Shown here piece by piece: positions 9,148 to 20,398 of a DNA stretch of 64,000 nt. The stretch spans positions 62,001 through 126,000 of the forward strand of contig NZ_MDZB01000098.1 of NCBI RefSeq assembly GCF_001816145.1. Direction: 5' to 3'. Under the pieces are notes generated by a model. The model was not told the DNA's origin, did no database searches, and worked only from the letters and a program-made list of their open reading frames with translations. The DNA comes from Hymenobacter lapidarius (GTDB lineage Bacteria > Bacteroidota > Bacteroidia > Cytophagales > Hymenobacteraceae). Numbering within the stretch: position 1 is the first letter of the stretch; the number at the start of each line of letters is the position of its first letter. A program made the translations under genes and the position numbers.

Positions 9148-12100
9148 ATGGCTTTCGCAAAAAACAAGAAAATAGTTCAGGACTTCTCCAAAGTCACCAT
9201 CTCGCTGGCCTCGCCCGAAGCAATTCTGGAGCGCAGCACCGGCGAAGTGGTGAAGCCTGAAACCATAAACTACCGCACGTACAAGCCCGAAATGGGTGGC
9301 CTGTTCTGCGAGCGGATTTTCGGTCCGGTGAAGGACTGGGAATGCCATTGCGGCAAGTACAAGCGCATCCGCTACAAGGGCATCATCTGCGACCGTTGCG
9401 GCGTGGAAGTGACCGAGAAGAAGGTGCGCCGGGAGCGAATGGGCCACATCGAACTGGTGGTGCCCGTTGCCCACATCTGGTACTTCAAGTCGCTGCCCAA
9501 CAAAATCGGCTACCTGCTGGGCCTGCCCACCAAGAAGCTCGACCAGATTATCTATTACGAGCGGTACGTCGTGGTTCAGCCCGGCACGCTCGCTGAAGAA
9601 GGCGTGCAGATTCTCGACTTCCTCACCGAAGACGAGTACTTGGACATCATCGACAAACTCCCCCGGGAGAACCAGATGCTGCCCAACGAGGACCCCAATA
9701 AGTTCATCGCCCGCATGGGTGCTGATGCCCTGCACATGCTGCTGGAGCGCATCAACCTGGACGAGTTGAGCTACTCGCTGCGGGACTCGGCTGCCCACGA
9801 GACTTCGCAGCAGCGTAAGGCTGAGGCATTGAAGCGTCTGCGCGTAGTAGAGGCTTTCCGTGACGCCGCTACCCGCGTGGAGAACCGCCCCGAGTGGATG
9901 GTTATCCGCATGGTGCCAGTAATTCCGCCGGAACTGCGTCCGCTGGTGCCGTTGGATGGTGGCCGTTTCGCTACTTCCGACCTGAACGACCTGTACCGTC
10001 GCGTTATCATCCGCAATAATCGTCTGAAGCGCCTGATTGAAATCAAAGCGCCCGAGGTGATTCTGCGGAACGAGAAGCGCATGCTGCAGGAAGCCGTTGA
10101 CTCCCTGTTCGACAACTCGCGTAAGGTGAACGCCGTGCGCGCCGAAGGCAACCGCGCCCTGAAGTCGCTGTCCGATATGCTGAAAGGCAAGCAGGGCCGC
10201 TTCCGTCAGAACCTGCTCGGTAAGCGGGTGGACTATTCGGGCCGTTCGGTTATCGTCGTTGGTCCTGAGCTGAAGCTGCACGAGTGCGGCTTGCCCAAGA
10301 ACATGGCGGCCGAGCTGTTCAAGCCGTTCATCATCCGCAAGCTCATCGAGCGCGGTATTGTGAAGACGGTGAAGTCGGCCAAGAAAATTGTGGACCGCAA
10401 GGACGCTGTTGTTTGGGACATCCTGGAGAATGTGCTGAAAGGCCACCCCGTGCTCCTCAACCGGGCTCCTACGCTTCACCGTCTGGGTATTCAAGCGTTC
10501 CAGCCGCGCCTCATCGAGGGCAAGGCCATTCAGCTGCACCCGCTGGTTTGTACGGCTTTCAACGCTGACTTTGACGGTGACCAGATGGCCGTGCACGTGC
10601 CCCTGGGTCCGGCTGCTATTCTGGAAGCCTCCATGCTCATGCTGGCCTCGCACAACATCCTGAACCCGGCCAACGGCGCGCCCATCGCGGTACCGTCGCA
10701 GGACATGGTTCTGGGTCTGTACTACGTGACCAAAGGCAAGCGCAGCACTGATGACGAGAAGATTCAGGGCGAAGGCCGCGTGTTCTACTCGGACGAGGAA
10801 GTGGTTATTGCCCTCAATGAAGGCCAGCTTTCCAAGCACGCCTACATCAAGGTGCGCACGCAGATTCGCGACGAGAACGACGACCTGGTGACCAAGGTGG
10901 TGGACACCGTGGCCGGCCGCGTGCTCTTCAACCAGATGATTCCGGCGGAAGTGGGCTTCATCGACGAGCTGCTGACCAAGAAGAAGCTCCAGCAAATCAT
11001 CTCGACGGTGTTCAAGCGCACGGGCATGGCCCGCACGGCGCAGTTCCTGGACGACATCAAGACCCTCGGCTTCCAGTCGGCCTACAAAGGCGGTTTGAGC
11101 ATGGGTCTGGGCGACATCCAGATTCCGAAAGAGAAGGACGAACTGGTGCTGCAAGCGCAGAACGACGTGAAGGCCGTTACTCAGAACTACCAGATGGGTC
11201 TGATTACCGACAACGAGCGTTACAACCAGGTTATTGACATCTGGACGCGTATCAACAACCAAATCACGGAAACGCTGATGGGTCGTTTGGAGCGCGAAAA
11301 CCAGGGCTTCAACTCCATCTACATGATGATGCACTCGGGAGCCCGTGGCTCGCGCGAGCAGATTCGTCAGCTGGGCGGTATGCGTGGTCTGATGGCCAAG
11401 CCGCAGAAGTCGCTTCAGGGCTCGATTGGCGAGATTATCGAAAACCCGATTCTGTCGAACTTCAAAGAAGGTCTGGACGTAATCGAGTACTTCATCTCGA
11501 CCCACGGTGCCCGTAAAGGTCTGGCCGACACGGCGCTGAAGACGGCTGACGCCGGCTACCTGACCCGTCGTCTGGTGGACGTTTCGCAGGACGTAATCGT
11601 GAACGAGCCGGACTGCGGCACGCTGCGCGGTATCGAAACCTTCGCGCTGAAAGACAACGAGGACATCGTGGAGCCCCTGGCCGAGCGTATCCTGGGCCGC
11701 GTAACGGTTCACGATATCATCGACCCGCTGACGGGCGAGGTTATTCTAACTTCCGGCCTGGAAATCAAGGAAGACACGACCCGCCGTATTGATGCCACGA
11801 GCATTGAGTCGGTGGAAATCCGCTCGGTGCTGACTTGTGAAAGCAAGCGCGGCATTTGCGCCAAGTGCTACGGCCGCAACCTGGCTTCGGGCCGCATGGT
11901 GCAGCGGGGCGAGGCTGTCGGTGTTATCGCCGCACAGTCGATTGGTGAGCCCGGCACGCAGCTGACCCTGCGTACTTTCCACGTAGGTGGTACGGCTTCC
12001 AACATTGCGGTGGAGTCGAACATCAAAGCTAAATTCGCGGGTGTGGTGGAGTTCGAGGACGTTCGTACCGTGGCTACCACGACTGCCGAAGGCGTGAAGG

Positions 12101-13500
12101 GTGCCGTGGTAATGGGCCGTTCGGGCGAAGTTCGCATCGTGGAGAAAGGCACCGGCCGCGTATTTACTTCCAACCACGTTCCCTACGGCTCCTTCATGCT
12201 CGTGAAGGAAGGCCAGGAAGTAGAGAAAGGCCAGGAGCTGAACAACTGGGACCCCTACAACGCCGTTATTCTGGCCGAGTTTGATGGTACCGTGCAGTTC
12301 GATGCCATCACCGAAGGCATCACGTTCCGTGAGGAGTCGGACGAACAGACCGGTCACCGCGAGAAGGTCATCATCGAATCGAAGGCCAAGGACCAGAACC
12401 CGTCCATCATCATCCGCCCCGGCAAAAAGGGCGATGCTGAGGGCCAGAAGGGCTACAGTATCCCTGTGGGCTCGCACTTGAGCGTGGAGAACAACGACAA
12501 AATCAAGGCCGGTCACATCCTAGCTAAGATTCCGCGTTCGGTGGGTAAAACCCGCGACATCACCGGCGGTCTGCCGCGGGTAACGGAGCTTTTTGAAGCC
12601 CGGAATCCGTCGAACCCCGCTGTGGTATCGGAAATCGACGGCGTGGTAACCTACGGCACCGTGAAACGCGGTAACCGGGAAATCTACGTCGAGTCGAAAG
12701 ATGGTGTCAAGAAGAAATACATGGTGCCGCTGTCGAAGCACATTCTGGTGCAGGACAACGACTTCATCCGCGCCGGCATGCCGCTCTCGGATGGTGCCAT
12801 CACGCCTTCGGACATCCTGAGCATTCAGGGCCCCGGTGCCGTGCAGGAGTACCTCGTGAACGAGATTCAGGAAGTGTACCGCTTGCAGGGTGTGAAAATC
12901 AACGATAAGCACATCGAGGTGGTCGTTCGCCAGATGATGCAGAAAGTGGTGATTCTGGATGCCGGTGACACGTCGTTCCTCGAAAATCAGGTGATTGACA
13001 AAATCATCTTCATGGCCGAGAACGACATGATTATCGACATGAAAGTGGTGACCGAAGCCGGTGACTCGACCAACATGAAGCCCGGTCAGATTGTAACGGC
13101 TCGCCGCCTCCGCGACGAGAACAGCAGCCTGAAACGCCGCGACCTCGCCCTCGTGCAAGTGCGCGACGCGCAGCCTTCGGTTTCGCGCCCCACGCTGCAA
13201 GGCATCACGCAGGCCTCACTGGGCACGCAGTCCTTCATCTCGGCCGCCTCCTTCCAGGAGACGACCAAGGTGCTGAGCGAAGCCGCCATCCGTGGCAAGG
13301 CCGACCAGCTGCTGGGCTTGAAGGAGAACGTAATCGTCGGTCACCTCATCCCAGCCGGTACCGGTCTGCGCGAATACACCCGTCAGATTGTCGGCTCGAA
13401 AGAGGAGATGGAAGCTGCCCAAGCTGCGCAAGCCGCCGAAGCCGCCGTTCCCGCCAAGCGCCCCAGCCGTGCTGGCAAGCGCGAAGTGTCGGCGGAGTAA
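9148..13500 (+). CDS. rpoC: DNA-directed RNA polymerase subunit beta prime
   Basis: This is the catalytic subunit of RNA polymerase, 1450 residues. The N-terminal zinc site has cysteines 66, 68, 81 and 84. The absolutely conserved magnesium-binding loop NADFDGDQM is at residues 472-480. A second zinc cluster ([13 protein letters not shown]) lies near residue 900. The C-terminal end has an alanine/lysine/arginine-rich tail after SKEEMEAAQ. The gene is intact and ends at a strong terminator. Confidence 0.99.
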   Translation: MAFAKNKKIVQDFSKVTISLASPEAILERSTGEVVKPETINYRTYKPEMGGLFCERIFGPVKDWECHCGKYKRIRYKGIICDRCGVEVTEKKVRRERMGHIELVVPVAHIWYFKSLPNKIGYLLGLPTKKLDQIIYYERYVVVQPGTLAEEGVQILDFLTEDEYLDIIDKLPRENQMLPNEDPNKFIARMGADALHMLLERINLDELSYSLRDSAAHETSQQRKAEALKRLRVVEAFRDAATRVENRPEWMVIRMVPVIPPELRPLVPLDGGRFATSDLNDLYRRVIIRNNRLKRLIEIKAPEVILRNEKRMLQEAVDSLFDNSRKVNAVRAEGNRALKSLSDMLKGKQGRFRQNLLGKRVDYSGRSVIVVGPELKLHECGLPKNMAAELFKPFIIRKLIERGIVKTVKSAKKIVDRKDAVVWDILENVLKGHPVLLNRAPTLHRLGIQAFQPRLIEGKAIQLHPLVCTAFNADFDGDQMAVHVPLGPAAILEASMLMLASHNILNPANGAPIAVPSQDMVLGLYYVTKGKRSTDDEKIQGEGRVFYSDEEVVIALNEGQLSKHAYIKVRTQIRDENDDLVTKVVDTVAGRVLFNQMIPAEVGFIDELLTKKKLQQIISTVFKRTGMARTAQFLDDIKTLGFQSAYKGGLSMGLGDIQIPKEKDELVLQAQNDVKAVTQNYQMGLITDNERYNQVIDIWTRINNQITETLMGRLERENQGFNSIYMMMHSGARGSREQIRQLGGMRGLMAKPQKSLQGSIGEIIENPILSNFKEGLDVIEYFISTHGARKGLADTALKTADAGYLTRRLVDVSQDVIVNEPDCGTLRGIETFALKDNEDIVEPLAERILGRVTVHDIIDPLTGEVILTSGLEIKEDTTRRIDATSIESVEIRSVLTCESKRGICAKCYGRNLASGRMVQRGEAVGVIAAQSIGEPGTQLTLRTFHVGGTASNIAVESNIKAKFAGVVEFEDVRTVATTTAEGVKGAVVMGRSGEVRIVEKGTGRVFTSNHVPYGSFMLVKEGQEVEKGQELNNWDPYNAVILAEFDGTVQFDAITEGITFREESDEQTGHREKVIIESKAKDQNPSIIIRPGKKGDAEGQKGYSIPVGSHLSVENNDKIKAGHILAKIPRSVGKTRDITGGLPRVTELFEARNPSNPAVVSEIDGVVTYGTVKRGNREIYVESKDGVKKKYMVPLSKHILVQDNDFIRAGMPLSDGAITPSDILSIQGPGAVQEYLVNEIQEVYRLQGVKINDKHIEVVVRQMMQKVVILDAGDTSFLENQVIDKIIFMAENDMIIDMKVVTEAGDSTNMKPGQIVTARRLRDENSSLKRRDLALVQVRDAQPSVSRPTLQGITQASLGTQSFISAASFQETTKVLSEAAIRGKADQLLGLKENVIVGHLIPAGTGLREYTRQIVGSKEEMEAAQAAQAAEAAVPAKRPSRAGKREVSAE

Positions 13501-13520
13501 TCTGCCGTAGGTTTGTAACG

Positions 13521-13555
13521 GAAAAGCCGACTGGGGTAACCCGGTCGGCTTTTTC
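13521..13555 (+). terminator. Rho-independent terminator after rpoC
   Basis: A 10-bp stem aaaagccgac / gtcggctttt with a short central loop runs into a T tract. It ends the rplK-rpoC transcript before the GIY-YIG palindromic element. Confidence 0.9.
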
Positions 13556-13580
13556 TCTTTACGGAACGTCAAACCCGAAT

Positions 13581-13969
13581 GTCATGCTGAGCTTGCCGAA
13601 GCATCTTTACCGCTTCGTTGAACGAATACGCGCATGGTATGTACGTTTACATTCTCACCAACACCGGCCGCACCGTCTTGTACATCGGCGTAACCAACGA
13701 CCTTAACCGGCGCTTGTATGAGCACCGCATTGGTAATGGAGACGCTAGCAAATTCACCGGCCGCTACCAGGCCGATTTGCTGGTTTACTTTGAGCTTGCG
13801 CCCGATGCCACCCAAGCCATTGCCCGAGAAAAGCAATTGAAAGGCTGGACAAGGGCGAAGAAAGAAGCATTAATTAATACTTTGAATCCTGATTGGACAA
13901 ACATTGATTTAGAAACGTGGTAGGGCTAGCAACGAAGCGGTGAAGATGCTTCGGCAAGCTCAGCATGAC
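13581..13969 (+). mobile_element. Palindrome-flanked GIY-YIG element (copy 1, with gene)
   Basis: Two 39-nt arms, 13581-13619 and 13931-13969, are inverted copies of each other with one mismatch. They enclose a GIY-YIG nuclease gene that fills almost all of the 311 nt between them. The same arm core (gtcatgctgagcttgccgaagcatct) forms bare hairpins at 23826-23929 and, as a variant, at 63464-63566. The element separates rpoC from the DUF3467 gene. The repeat is seen directly; mobility is inferred from copy number and position. Confidence 0.65.
13639..13923 (+). CDS. GIY-YIG nuclease family protein
   Basis: This 94-residue single-domain protein belongs to the GIY-YIG superfamily, small endonuclease folds that cut DNA with a metal ion. 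Visible motifs are YVYIL (residues 2-6) and YIG (15-17), the catalytic-type arginine in NRRLYEH (24 or 25) and the glutamate in AREKQLKGW (E64). It has no extra DNA-binding domain. The frame is open from a TTG at 13618 inside the palindrome arm, but ATG 13639 starts right at the domain. The stop is 7 nt before the right arm. Substrate is unknown; the flanking palindrome is the obvious candidate (inference). Confidence 0.9.
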   Translation: MYVYILTNTGRTVLYIGVTNDLNRRLYEHRIGNGDASKFTGRYQADLLVYFELAPDATQAIAREKQLKGWTRAKKEALINTLNPDWTNIDLETW

Positions 13970-13998
13970 GTTTTGGATTGATGGTCAAATTTAACCCT

Positions 13999-14322
13999 AT
14001 GCAACCAACCGACCAAAACCCGGACCCGAACGCCATCAACATCGAGCTTTCCGAAGCCATGGCCGAGGGCGAATACGCCAACCTCGCCATGATTGCGCAC
14101 AGCAACAGCGAGTTCGTGATTGACTTCATCCGCATGATGCCCGGCCTGCCCAAGGCCAAGGTGAAGGCGCGCATCGTCGTCACGCCCGAGCACGCCAAGC
14201 GCCTGCTGCAAGCCCTCACCGAGAACATCGAGCGGTTTGAAGCTGCCTTCGGCCCTATCAAGATGCAGAACGAGGCCCCGAGCTACCCGATGAACTTCGG
14301 CGGTGCGGTAGGGGAGGCGTAA
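13999..14322 (+). CDS. DUF3467 domain-containing protein
   Basis: This is a 107-residue protein of the DUF3467 family, known in Bacteroidota as a small conserved protein encoded next to rpoC; its biochemical role is not established. The conserved core is EGEYANLAMIAHSNSEFVIDF followed by PKAKVKARIVVTPEHAKRLL. ATG 13999 gives the typical short polar N-terminus; ATG 13981 would add six residues and starts only 12 nt from the palindrome arm. The inserted GIY-YIG element separates it from rpoC, and no obvious promoter lies between the arm and the gene. Confidence 0.88.
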   Translation: MQPTDQNPDPNAINIELSEAMAEGEYANLAMIAHSNSEFVIDFIRMMPGLPKAKVKARIVVTPEHAKRLLQALTENIERFEAAFGPIKMQNEAPSYPMNFGGAVGEA

Positions 14323-14346
14323 TTTTAACCTGTGGCTGTAGTTGCG

Positions 14347-14379
14347 AAAGCGCCTCCATTTGTAGTGGAGGTGCTTTTT
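14347..14379 (+). terminator. Terminator after the DUF3467 gene
   Basis: The hairpin agcgcctccattt / tggaggtgct is followed by a T tract, about 25 nt after the stop codon. Confidence 0.8.
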
Positions 14380-14399
14380 GTTGCCCAAGTGTCAACCTC

Positions 14400-14515
14400 A
14401 CGGGACCCCTTTGGGGCACGACCCCCTCTCCACAAAAGAGGGGGCACCGGTTCGGCGCAAGAAGCCGTTAGGCTCCCCTCTCTTTTGGAGAGGGGCCGGG
14501 GGTGAAGTTGGCGCA
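14400..14515. repeat. GC-rich double hairpin spacer before rpsL
   Basis: Two C/G-tract palindromes lie in tandem: ccccctct/agaggggg at 14422-14444 and cccctctc/gagagggg at 14474-14495, with further complementarity between their flanks. Similar C-rich intergenic palindromes are familiar from Bacteroidota genomes. The rest of the 14323-14638 gap holds the DUF3467 terminator and the rpsL promoter. Confidence 0.55.
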
Positions 14516-14560
14516 GAGGGCAACTCTGCAGCTATCTGAAAATTAACATCCTCACGCTGT

Positions 14561-14591
14561 TTGCTATTGCGGCGGAATAACCTTACCTTTG
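14561..14591 (+). promoter_or_regulatory. Promoter for rpsL-rpsG-fusA-rpsJ
   Basis: A TACCTTTG box at 14584-14591 is preceded by TTG at 14561-14563 with a 20-nt spacer, matching the Bacteroidota consensus. rpsL starts 47 nt downstream. Confidence 0.8.
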
Positions 14592-14638
14592 CAAGCCAAA
14601 TTTTAGGGGCAAACGGCTCCCAACAAACCATTCCTTAA

Positions 14639-15061
14639 ATGCCAACCATCAATCAGTTAGTACGGAAAGGCCGTGAGGCTTTGACTACCAAGTCGAAGTC
14701 GCCCGCCCTTGATTCGTGCCCGCAGCGTCGGGGCGTATGCACTCGCGTGTATACCACCACGCCTAAGAAGCCGAACTCGGCTATGCGCAAAGTGGCCCGT
14801 GTGCGCCTTACCAACGGTAAGGAAGTAAACGCATACATCCCCGGTGAAGGCCACAACCTCCAGGAACACAGCATCGTGCTGATTCGTGGTGGCCGGGTTA
14901 AAGACTTGCCAGGTGTTCGCTACCACATTATCCGTGGCGCCCTGGACACCGCCGGTGTAAGCGGCCGGACCCAGCGTCGTTCTAAGTACGGTGCCAAGCG
15001 TCCGAAGCCCGGTCAGCCCGCCGCAGCAGCGAAAGGCGCACCCGCTAAGAAGAAGAAATAA
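14639..15061 (+). CDS. rpsL: 30S ribosomal protein S12
   Basis: S12 lies at the decoding centre and controls accuracy. The 140-residue protein contains [12 protein letters not shown] (residues 41-52) and [10 protein letters not shown] (87-96). The lysines that mutate to streptomycin resistance are unaltered, so the sequence is of the sensitive type. The C-terminus has a short [11 protein letters not shown] extension. It is the first gene of the str operon. Confidence 0.99.
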   Translation: MPTINQLVRKGREALTTKSKSPALDSCPQRRGVCTRVYTTTPKKPNSAMRKVARVRLTNGKEVNAYIPGEGHNLQEHSIVLIRGGRVKDLPGVRYHIIRGALDTAGVSGRTQRRSKYGAKRPKPGQPAAAAKGAPAKKKK

Positions 15062-15065
15062 ATAG

Positions 15066-15150
15066 TAAGGTTTCTGGTTTCTAGTTGCTGGTTTCTTGTT
15101 TATCGACAAGGCCAGCAACCAGAAACTAGCAACCAGAAACCAGAAACTAT
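15066..15150. repeat. Palindromic simple-sequence spacer rpsL-rpsG
   Basis: The spacer consists of repeats of the words gtttctg, gttgctg and ctagttg on the left and their complements (cagcaac, cagaaac, ctagcaac) on the right, around the loop tgtttatcgacaagg. It can fold into a hairpin of roughly 27-30 bp with several registers. It lies within an operon and has no T tract. Confidence 0.65.
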
Positions 15151-15157
15151 ATCCCCA

Positions 15158-15625
15158 ATGAGAAAGTCAAAACCAAAAAAGCGCATCTTGCTGCCGGACC
15201 CTAAGTACAAGGAGACGCTGGTAACCCGCTTTGTGAACTACATGATGTACGACGGGAAGAAAAACCTCGCGTACACCATCTTCTATGACGCCTGCGACCT
15301 CGTGGAGCAGCGCACCAAGGAGAGCGGCCTCGAAATGTGGCGCAAAGCGTTGAACAACGTGATGCCCACCGTGGAAGTGAAAAGCCGCCGCGTAGGTGGT
15401 GCCACCTTCCAGGTTCCGATTGAAGTGCGCGCCGACCGTCGCATTTCGGTAGGTGCCAAATGGATGATTCAGTACGCCCGTCGTCGTGGGGAGAAGACCA
15501 TGAAGGACAAGCTGGCTGGCGAAATCATCGCCGCCGCCAAAGGCGAAGGTGCTGCCGTCAAGAAGAAAGACGACACCCACCGCATGGCCGAGGCCAACAA
15601 GGCCTTCTCGCACTTCCGTTTCTAA
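15158..15625 (+). CDS. rpsG: 30S ribosomal protein S7
   Basis: S7 initiates assembly of the 30S head and contacts the E-site tRNA. The protein is 155 residues, starting [19 protein letters not shown], with the family motif [16 protein letters not shown] and the basic [16 protein letters not shown] stretch. It lies between rpsL and fusA, with palindromic spacers on both sides. Confidence 0.99.
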   Translation: MRKSKPKKRILLPDPKYKETLVTRFVNYMMYDGKKNLAYTIFYDACDLVEQRTKESGLEMWRKALNNVMPTVEVKSRRVGGATFQVPIEVRADRRISVGAKWMIQYARRRGEKTMKDKLAGEIIAAAKGEGAAVKKKDDTHRMAEANKAFSHFRF

Positions 15626-15629
15626 TCAG

Positions 15630-15729
15630 AAAGTGACGAGGTAATGAGGTGATGAGGTAATGAAGTAGGCAGTTTTTATGTTGCCGGCTTGATTATCTCA
15701 TCACCTCATTACTTCATTACCTCATCACT
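15630..15729. repeat. Palindromic simple-sequence spacer rpsG-fusA
   Basis: The left half is built from gaggtaatgaggtgatgagg-like words and the right half from their complements (cctcatcacctcattac). The two halves pair over about 34 nt around a loop of some 35 nt. The words differ from the rpsL-rpsG spacer, but the architecture is the same. Confidence 0.65.
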
Positions 15730-15738
15730 AACAAGATA

Positions 15739-17877
<2,139 letters not shown>

Positions 17878-17916
17878 TACCGGTCACTAACTTGGTCAAT
17901 CGGACCAAAACCCCCA

Positions 17917-18222
17917 ATGAACCAGAAAATCCGCATCAAGCTGAAGTCCTACGACCACAACCTCGTAGACAAATCGGCCGAGAAAATCGTGAAAGCAGTG
18001 AAGGCCACCGGTGCCATCGTAAGCGGCCCGATTCCTCTGCCGACCCAAAAGGAGAAGTTTACCGTGCTGCGCTCGCCCCACGTGAACAAGAAGAGCCGGG
18101 AGCAGTTCCAGCTTTGCACCTACAAGCGCCTCGTGGACATCTTTTCGACTTCGTCGAAGACTGTTGATGCCCTGATGAAGCTGGAATTGCCCAGCGGCGT
18201 TGACGTAGAAATCAAAGTCTGA
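17917..18222 (+). CDS. rpsJ: 30S ribosomal protein S10
   Basis: S10 is a head protein of the 30S subunit and the ribosomal partner of NusG/NusB. It is 101 residues, starting [18 protein letters not shown], with the conserved [14 protein letters not shown] loop. It closes the str transcript here: a strong terminator follows, and rplC, its usual neighbour, is 1.5 kb away behind an inserted gene. Confidence 0.99.
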   Translation: MNQKIRIKLKSYDHNLVDKSAEKIVKAVKATGAIVSGPIPLPTQKEKFTVLRSPHVNKKSREQFQLCTYKRLVDIFSTSSKTVDALMKLELPSGVDVEIKV

Positions 18223-18245
18223 GGATTCGATTTCAGTATTAATTG

Positions 18246-18285
18246 AGAAAAGCCCCACTGTGATTCGTCCCGGTGGGGCTTTTTC
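18246..18285 (+). terminator. Terminator after rpsJ
   Basis: The stem aaaagccccac / gtggggctttt has a short loop and is followed by ttctttgg. It terminates the str transcript upstream of the inserted membrane protein gene. Confidence 0.9.
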
Positions 18286-18317
18286 TTTGGAACTTGCAGC
18301 GCTACTATTCTGCCTTC

Positions 18318-19589
18318 ATGCAATCTGTGTTCACACTTGTCCGCTTGCACCAAGCTGCGCTGTTCTTCTCGGCTTGTGTCATCGTTGGCATTTTCGTTGC
18401 CAGTTGGGTGCGCGTTCTGCCAAGCATTGGGATGGCTGGTATTGCTGCAACGGGCATCGTGTACACCATCACGTACCGGCGCGTTGCTCATTGGTCCTAT
18501 TGGCCGCTGTTTGGCAGTGCGCTTTGGTGTTCCTGCTGCACCTACTTCAAGCGTTCAATACCACTGCGCAATATGGACTCCTATTGGGAGGACTTGGTTC
18601 TGCAACTTCCATTCCTTGCCCTCATCGTCGGTTTTTGGATGCTCCCGGCTCTGCCTGGCCGTTATCTGAGATGGCTGTGGTTGTTACTTATTGGCGTGAC
18701 AGCAATCGCAGCAGCCGGAGCCACCATTAATTACATCCTGCATTTTCGTGCTATAAACGAAATGTATCTCCACTCAAAGGTGATGCCCACTGAGCCGGAC
18801 CACATTCGATTCAGCTTAATCATCACGATGTCGGTTGCGGCAGGAGTGCTATTGCTGGTCCACGGTGCGGTTAAGAAATCCTGGCGTTTTTGGGTAATCG
18901 CTACGATTTCATTTCTGGTGATATTTCTGCACCTACTGGCAGTAAGAAGTGGACAGATGACGTTTTATGCCTTAAGCGGTTTGGCAGTAGTGTGGTTGGC
19001 GTTGAAGAAAAGAATGTGGAAGCGAGCCATTGCATTGGGTGCACTATTAGTCCTTTTGCCCGCGATTAGCTATGTGGTATTCCCCACATTCAACAACAAG
19101 GTTGAAAATACCCAGCAAGACGTGAGTAAAGTCCAGCAGGAATCAGCTCTGGAAGGCAGGACGTATTCCATTGCTGCACGCGTGTATTCGTACCGTGCCG
19201 CATTGGCCGTGTGGAATGACAACAAAGCGGTAGGAGTGGGCAAGCCAGATTTACAGGACGAGATGGCTAAGCACTACGCCATTTTGTATCCCGAAATAGG
19301 TTCGAAATACTACATACTTCCGCACAATCAGTACTTATATAACCTGGCCGCTTATGGAGGACTTGGCCTGTTTGTTTTCTTGATTGGCATGTTCTACCCA
19401 GCGTGGTGGGCTCGTAAGAAGCATGCGCCCTTACTGTTGGCTCAGTACGTAAGCGTAGCGTTGTCATTTTTGGTTGAGTACACATTAGAGACGCAAATTG
19501 GCTTAGCCTTCGTAGTATTTTTTACCATGTTGGCCCTACAAGGTTCACTCCCCTGTGAAGATGATGACAGCTGCTGGCGTCCCGCGTGA
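18318..19589 (+). CDS. O-antigen ligase family (Wzy_C-like) membrane protein
   Basis: This 423-residue protein has about ten to twelve hydrophobic segments. It carries the signatures of the O-antigen ligase/polymerase family: HLLAVRSGQ near the middle, a long periplasmic loop with EGRTYSIAARVYSYRAAL, then HNQYLYNLAAYGGLGL. Such proteins join polysaccharide units or attach them to lipid A core or other acceptors at the periplasmic face; the exact substrate cannot be read from sequence. ATG 18318 gives a natural hydrophobic start; an upstream TTG at 18273 lies inside the rpsJ terminator. Codon use is visibly less GC-biased than in the ribosomal genes. It is out of place between rpsJ and rplC. 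Confidence 0.8.
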   Translation: MQSVFTLVRLHQAALFFSACVIVGIFVASWVRVLPSIGMAGIAATGIVYTITYRRVAHWSYWPLFGSALWCSCCTYFKRSIPLRNMDSYWEDLVLQLPFLALIVGFWMLPALPGRYLRWLWLLLIGVTAIAAAGATINYILHFRAINEMYLHSKVMPTEPDHIRFSLIITMSVAAGVLLLVHGAVKKSWRFWVIATISFLVIFLHLLAVRSGQMTFYALSGLAVVWLALKKRMWKRAIALGALLVLLPAISYVVFPTFNNKVENTQQDVSKVQQESALEGRTYSIAARVYSYRAALAVWNDNKAVGVGKPDLQDEMAKHYAILYPEIGSKYYILPHNQYLYNLAAYGGLGLFVFLIGMFYPAWWARKKHAPLLLAQYVSVALSFLVEYTLETQIGLAFVVFFTMLALQGSLPCEDDDSCWRPA

Positions 19590-19675
19590 TAGCAGTCCCC
19601 GGAGTACAAATGGCATGGCACAGCGCAGGCTTCGTTGAGCTAACAGCCTCACCTAGAAAATATTTCTAGCCGTCG

Positions 19676-19707
19676 TTGTGATTCCCAAGGCTTTTTTCCT
19701 ATCTTTG
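19676..19707 (+). promoter_or_regulatory. Promoter for rplC and the S10 block
   Basis: TATCTTTG at 19700-19707 continues into GCACTCCC, with TTG at 19676-19678 and a 21-nt spacer. It restarts ribosomal protein transcription after the inserted ligase-like gene. Confidence 0.8.
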
Positions 19708-19769
19708 CACTCCCTTAGCGAAAACGGCATTCGGTCGTTTTCTTTTTGTGTCATTTAATCAACAACAGA

Positions 19770-20390
19770 ATGCCTGGCATCATCGGTAAGAAAATCGGTA
19801 TGACAAGCCTCTTCACTCCGGATGGGAAAAACATTCCCTGCACGCTCATCGAAGCGGGTCCGTGCGTAGTGACGCAGGTTAAGACTATCGCGAATGACGG
19901 CTACACCGCCATTCAAATTGGGTACGGCGAGAAGAAAGTGAAGAACACCACCAAAGCTTTGGTTGGTCACTTCACGAAAGCCGGTACTACCCCCAAGAAA
20001 AAACTGGTTGAATTCCGCCTCGACGCTGAATCGACCTACGCCGCCGGCGCTACCATTGACGCTACCCTCTTCGAGGAAGGCGAGTTTGTAGACGTAGTAG
20101 GCACTTCCAAAGGCAAGGGTTTCCAGGGTGTTGTAAAGCGTTACAACTTCCAGGGTGTTGGTGGCCAGACCCACGGCCAGCACAACCGCCTGCGTCACCC
20201 CGGTTCTATCGGGGCCTGCTCCTGGCCTTCGCGCGTATTCAAAGGAATGCGCATGGGTGGCCGGATGGGCAACGACCGCGTGAAAGTGCAGAACCTGAAG
20301 GTGATGCGCGTAGTAGGCGACAAGAACCTGATTCTGGTGAGCGGCTCGATTCCCGGTGCTAAGAATTCTTACGTGGTAATCGAGAAATAG
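19770..20390 (+). CDS. rplC: 50S ribosomal protein L3
   Basis: L3 is an early-assembly protein near the peptidyl transferase centre. The chosen ATG gives [19 protein letters not shown], 206 residues; the frame is open 24 nt further upstream but that part is not conserved. The family motif [22 protein letters not shown] includes the glutamine that is methylated in E. coli. First gene of the S10 block. Confidence 0.98.
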   Translation: MPGIIGKKIGMTSLFTPDGKNIPCTLIEAGPCVVTQVKTIANDGYTAIQIGYGEKKVKNTTKALVGHFTKAGTTPKKKLVEFRLDAESTYAAGATIDATLFEEGEFVDVVGTSKGKGFQGVVKRYNFQGVGGQTHGQHNRLRHPGSIGACSWPSRVFKGMRMGGRMGNDRVKVQNLKVMRVVGDKNLILVSGSIPGAKNSYVVIEK

Positions 20391-20398
20391 ACGATACG

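Noticed and set aside
9058..11712. Minus-strand open frame of 884 codons opposite rpoC
   Set aside because: It lies antisense to fully conserved rpoC sequence. Its His/Leu/Val-rich composition is what a GC-rich gene gives when read on the complementary strand. Similar long shadows opposite tuf, rpoB, fusA, eno and the Hsp70 gene were rejected for the same reason.
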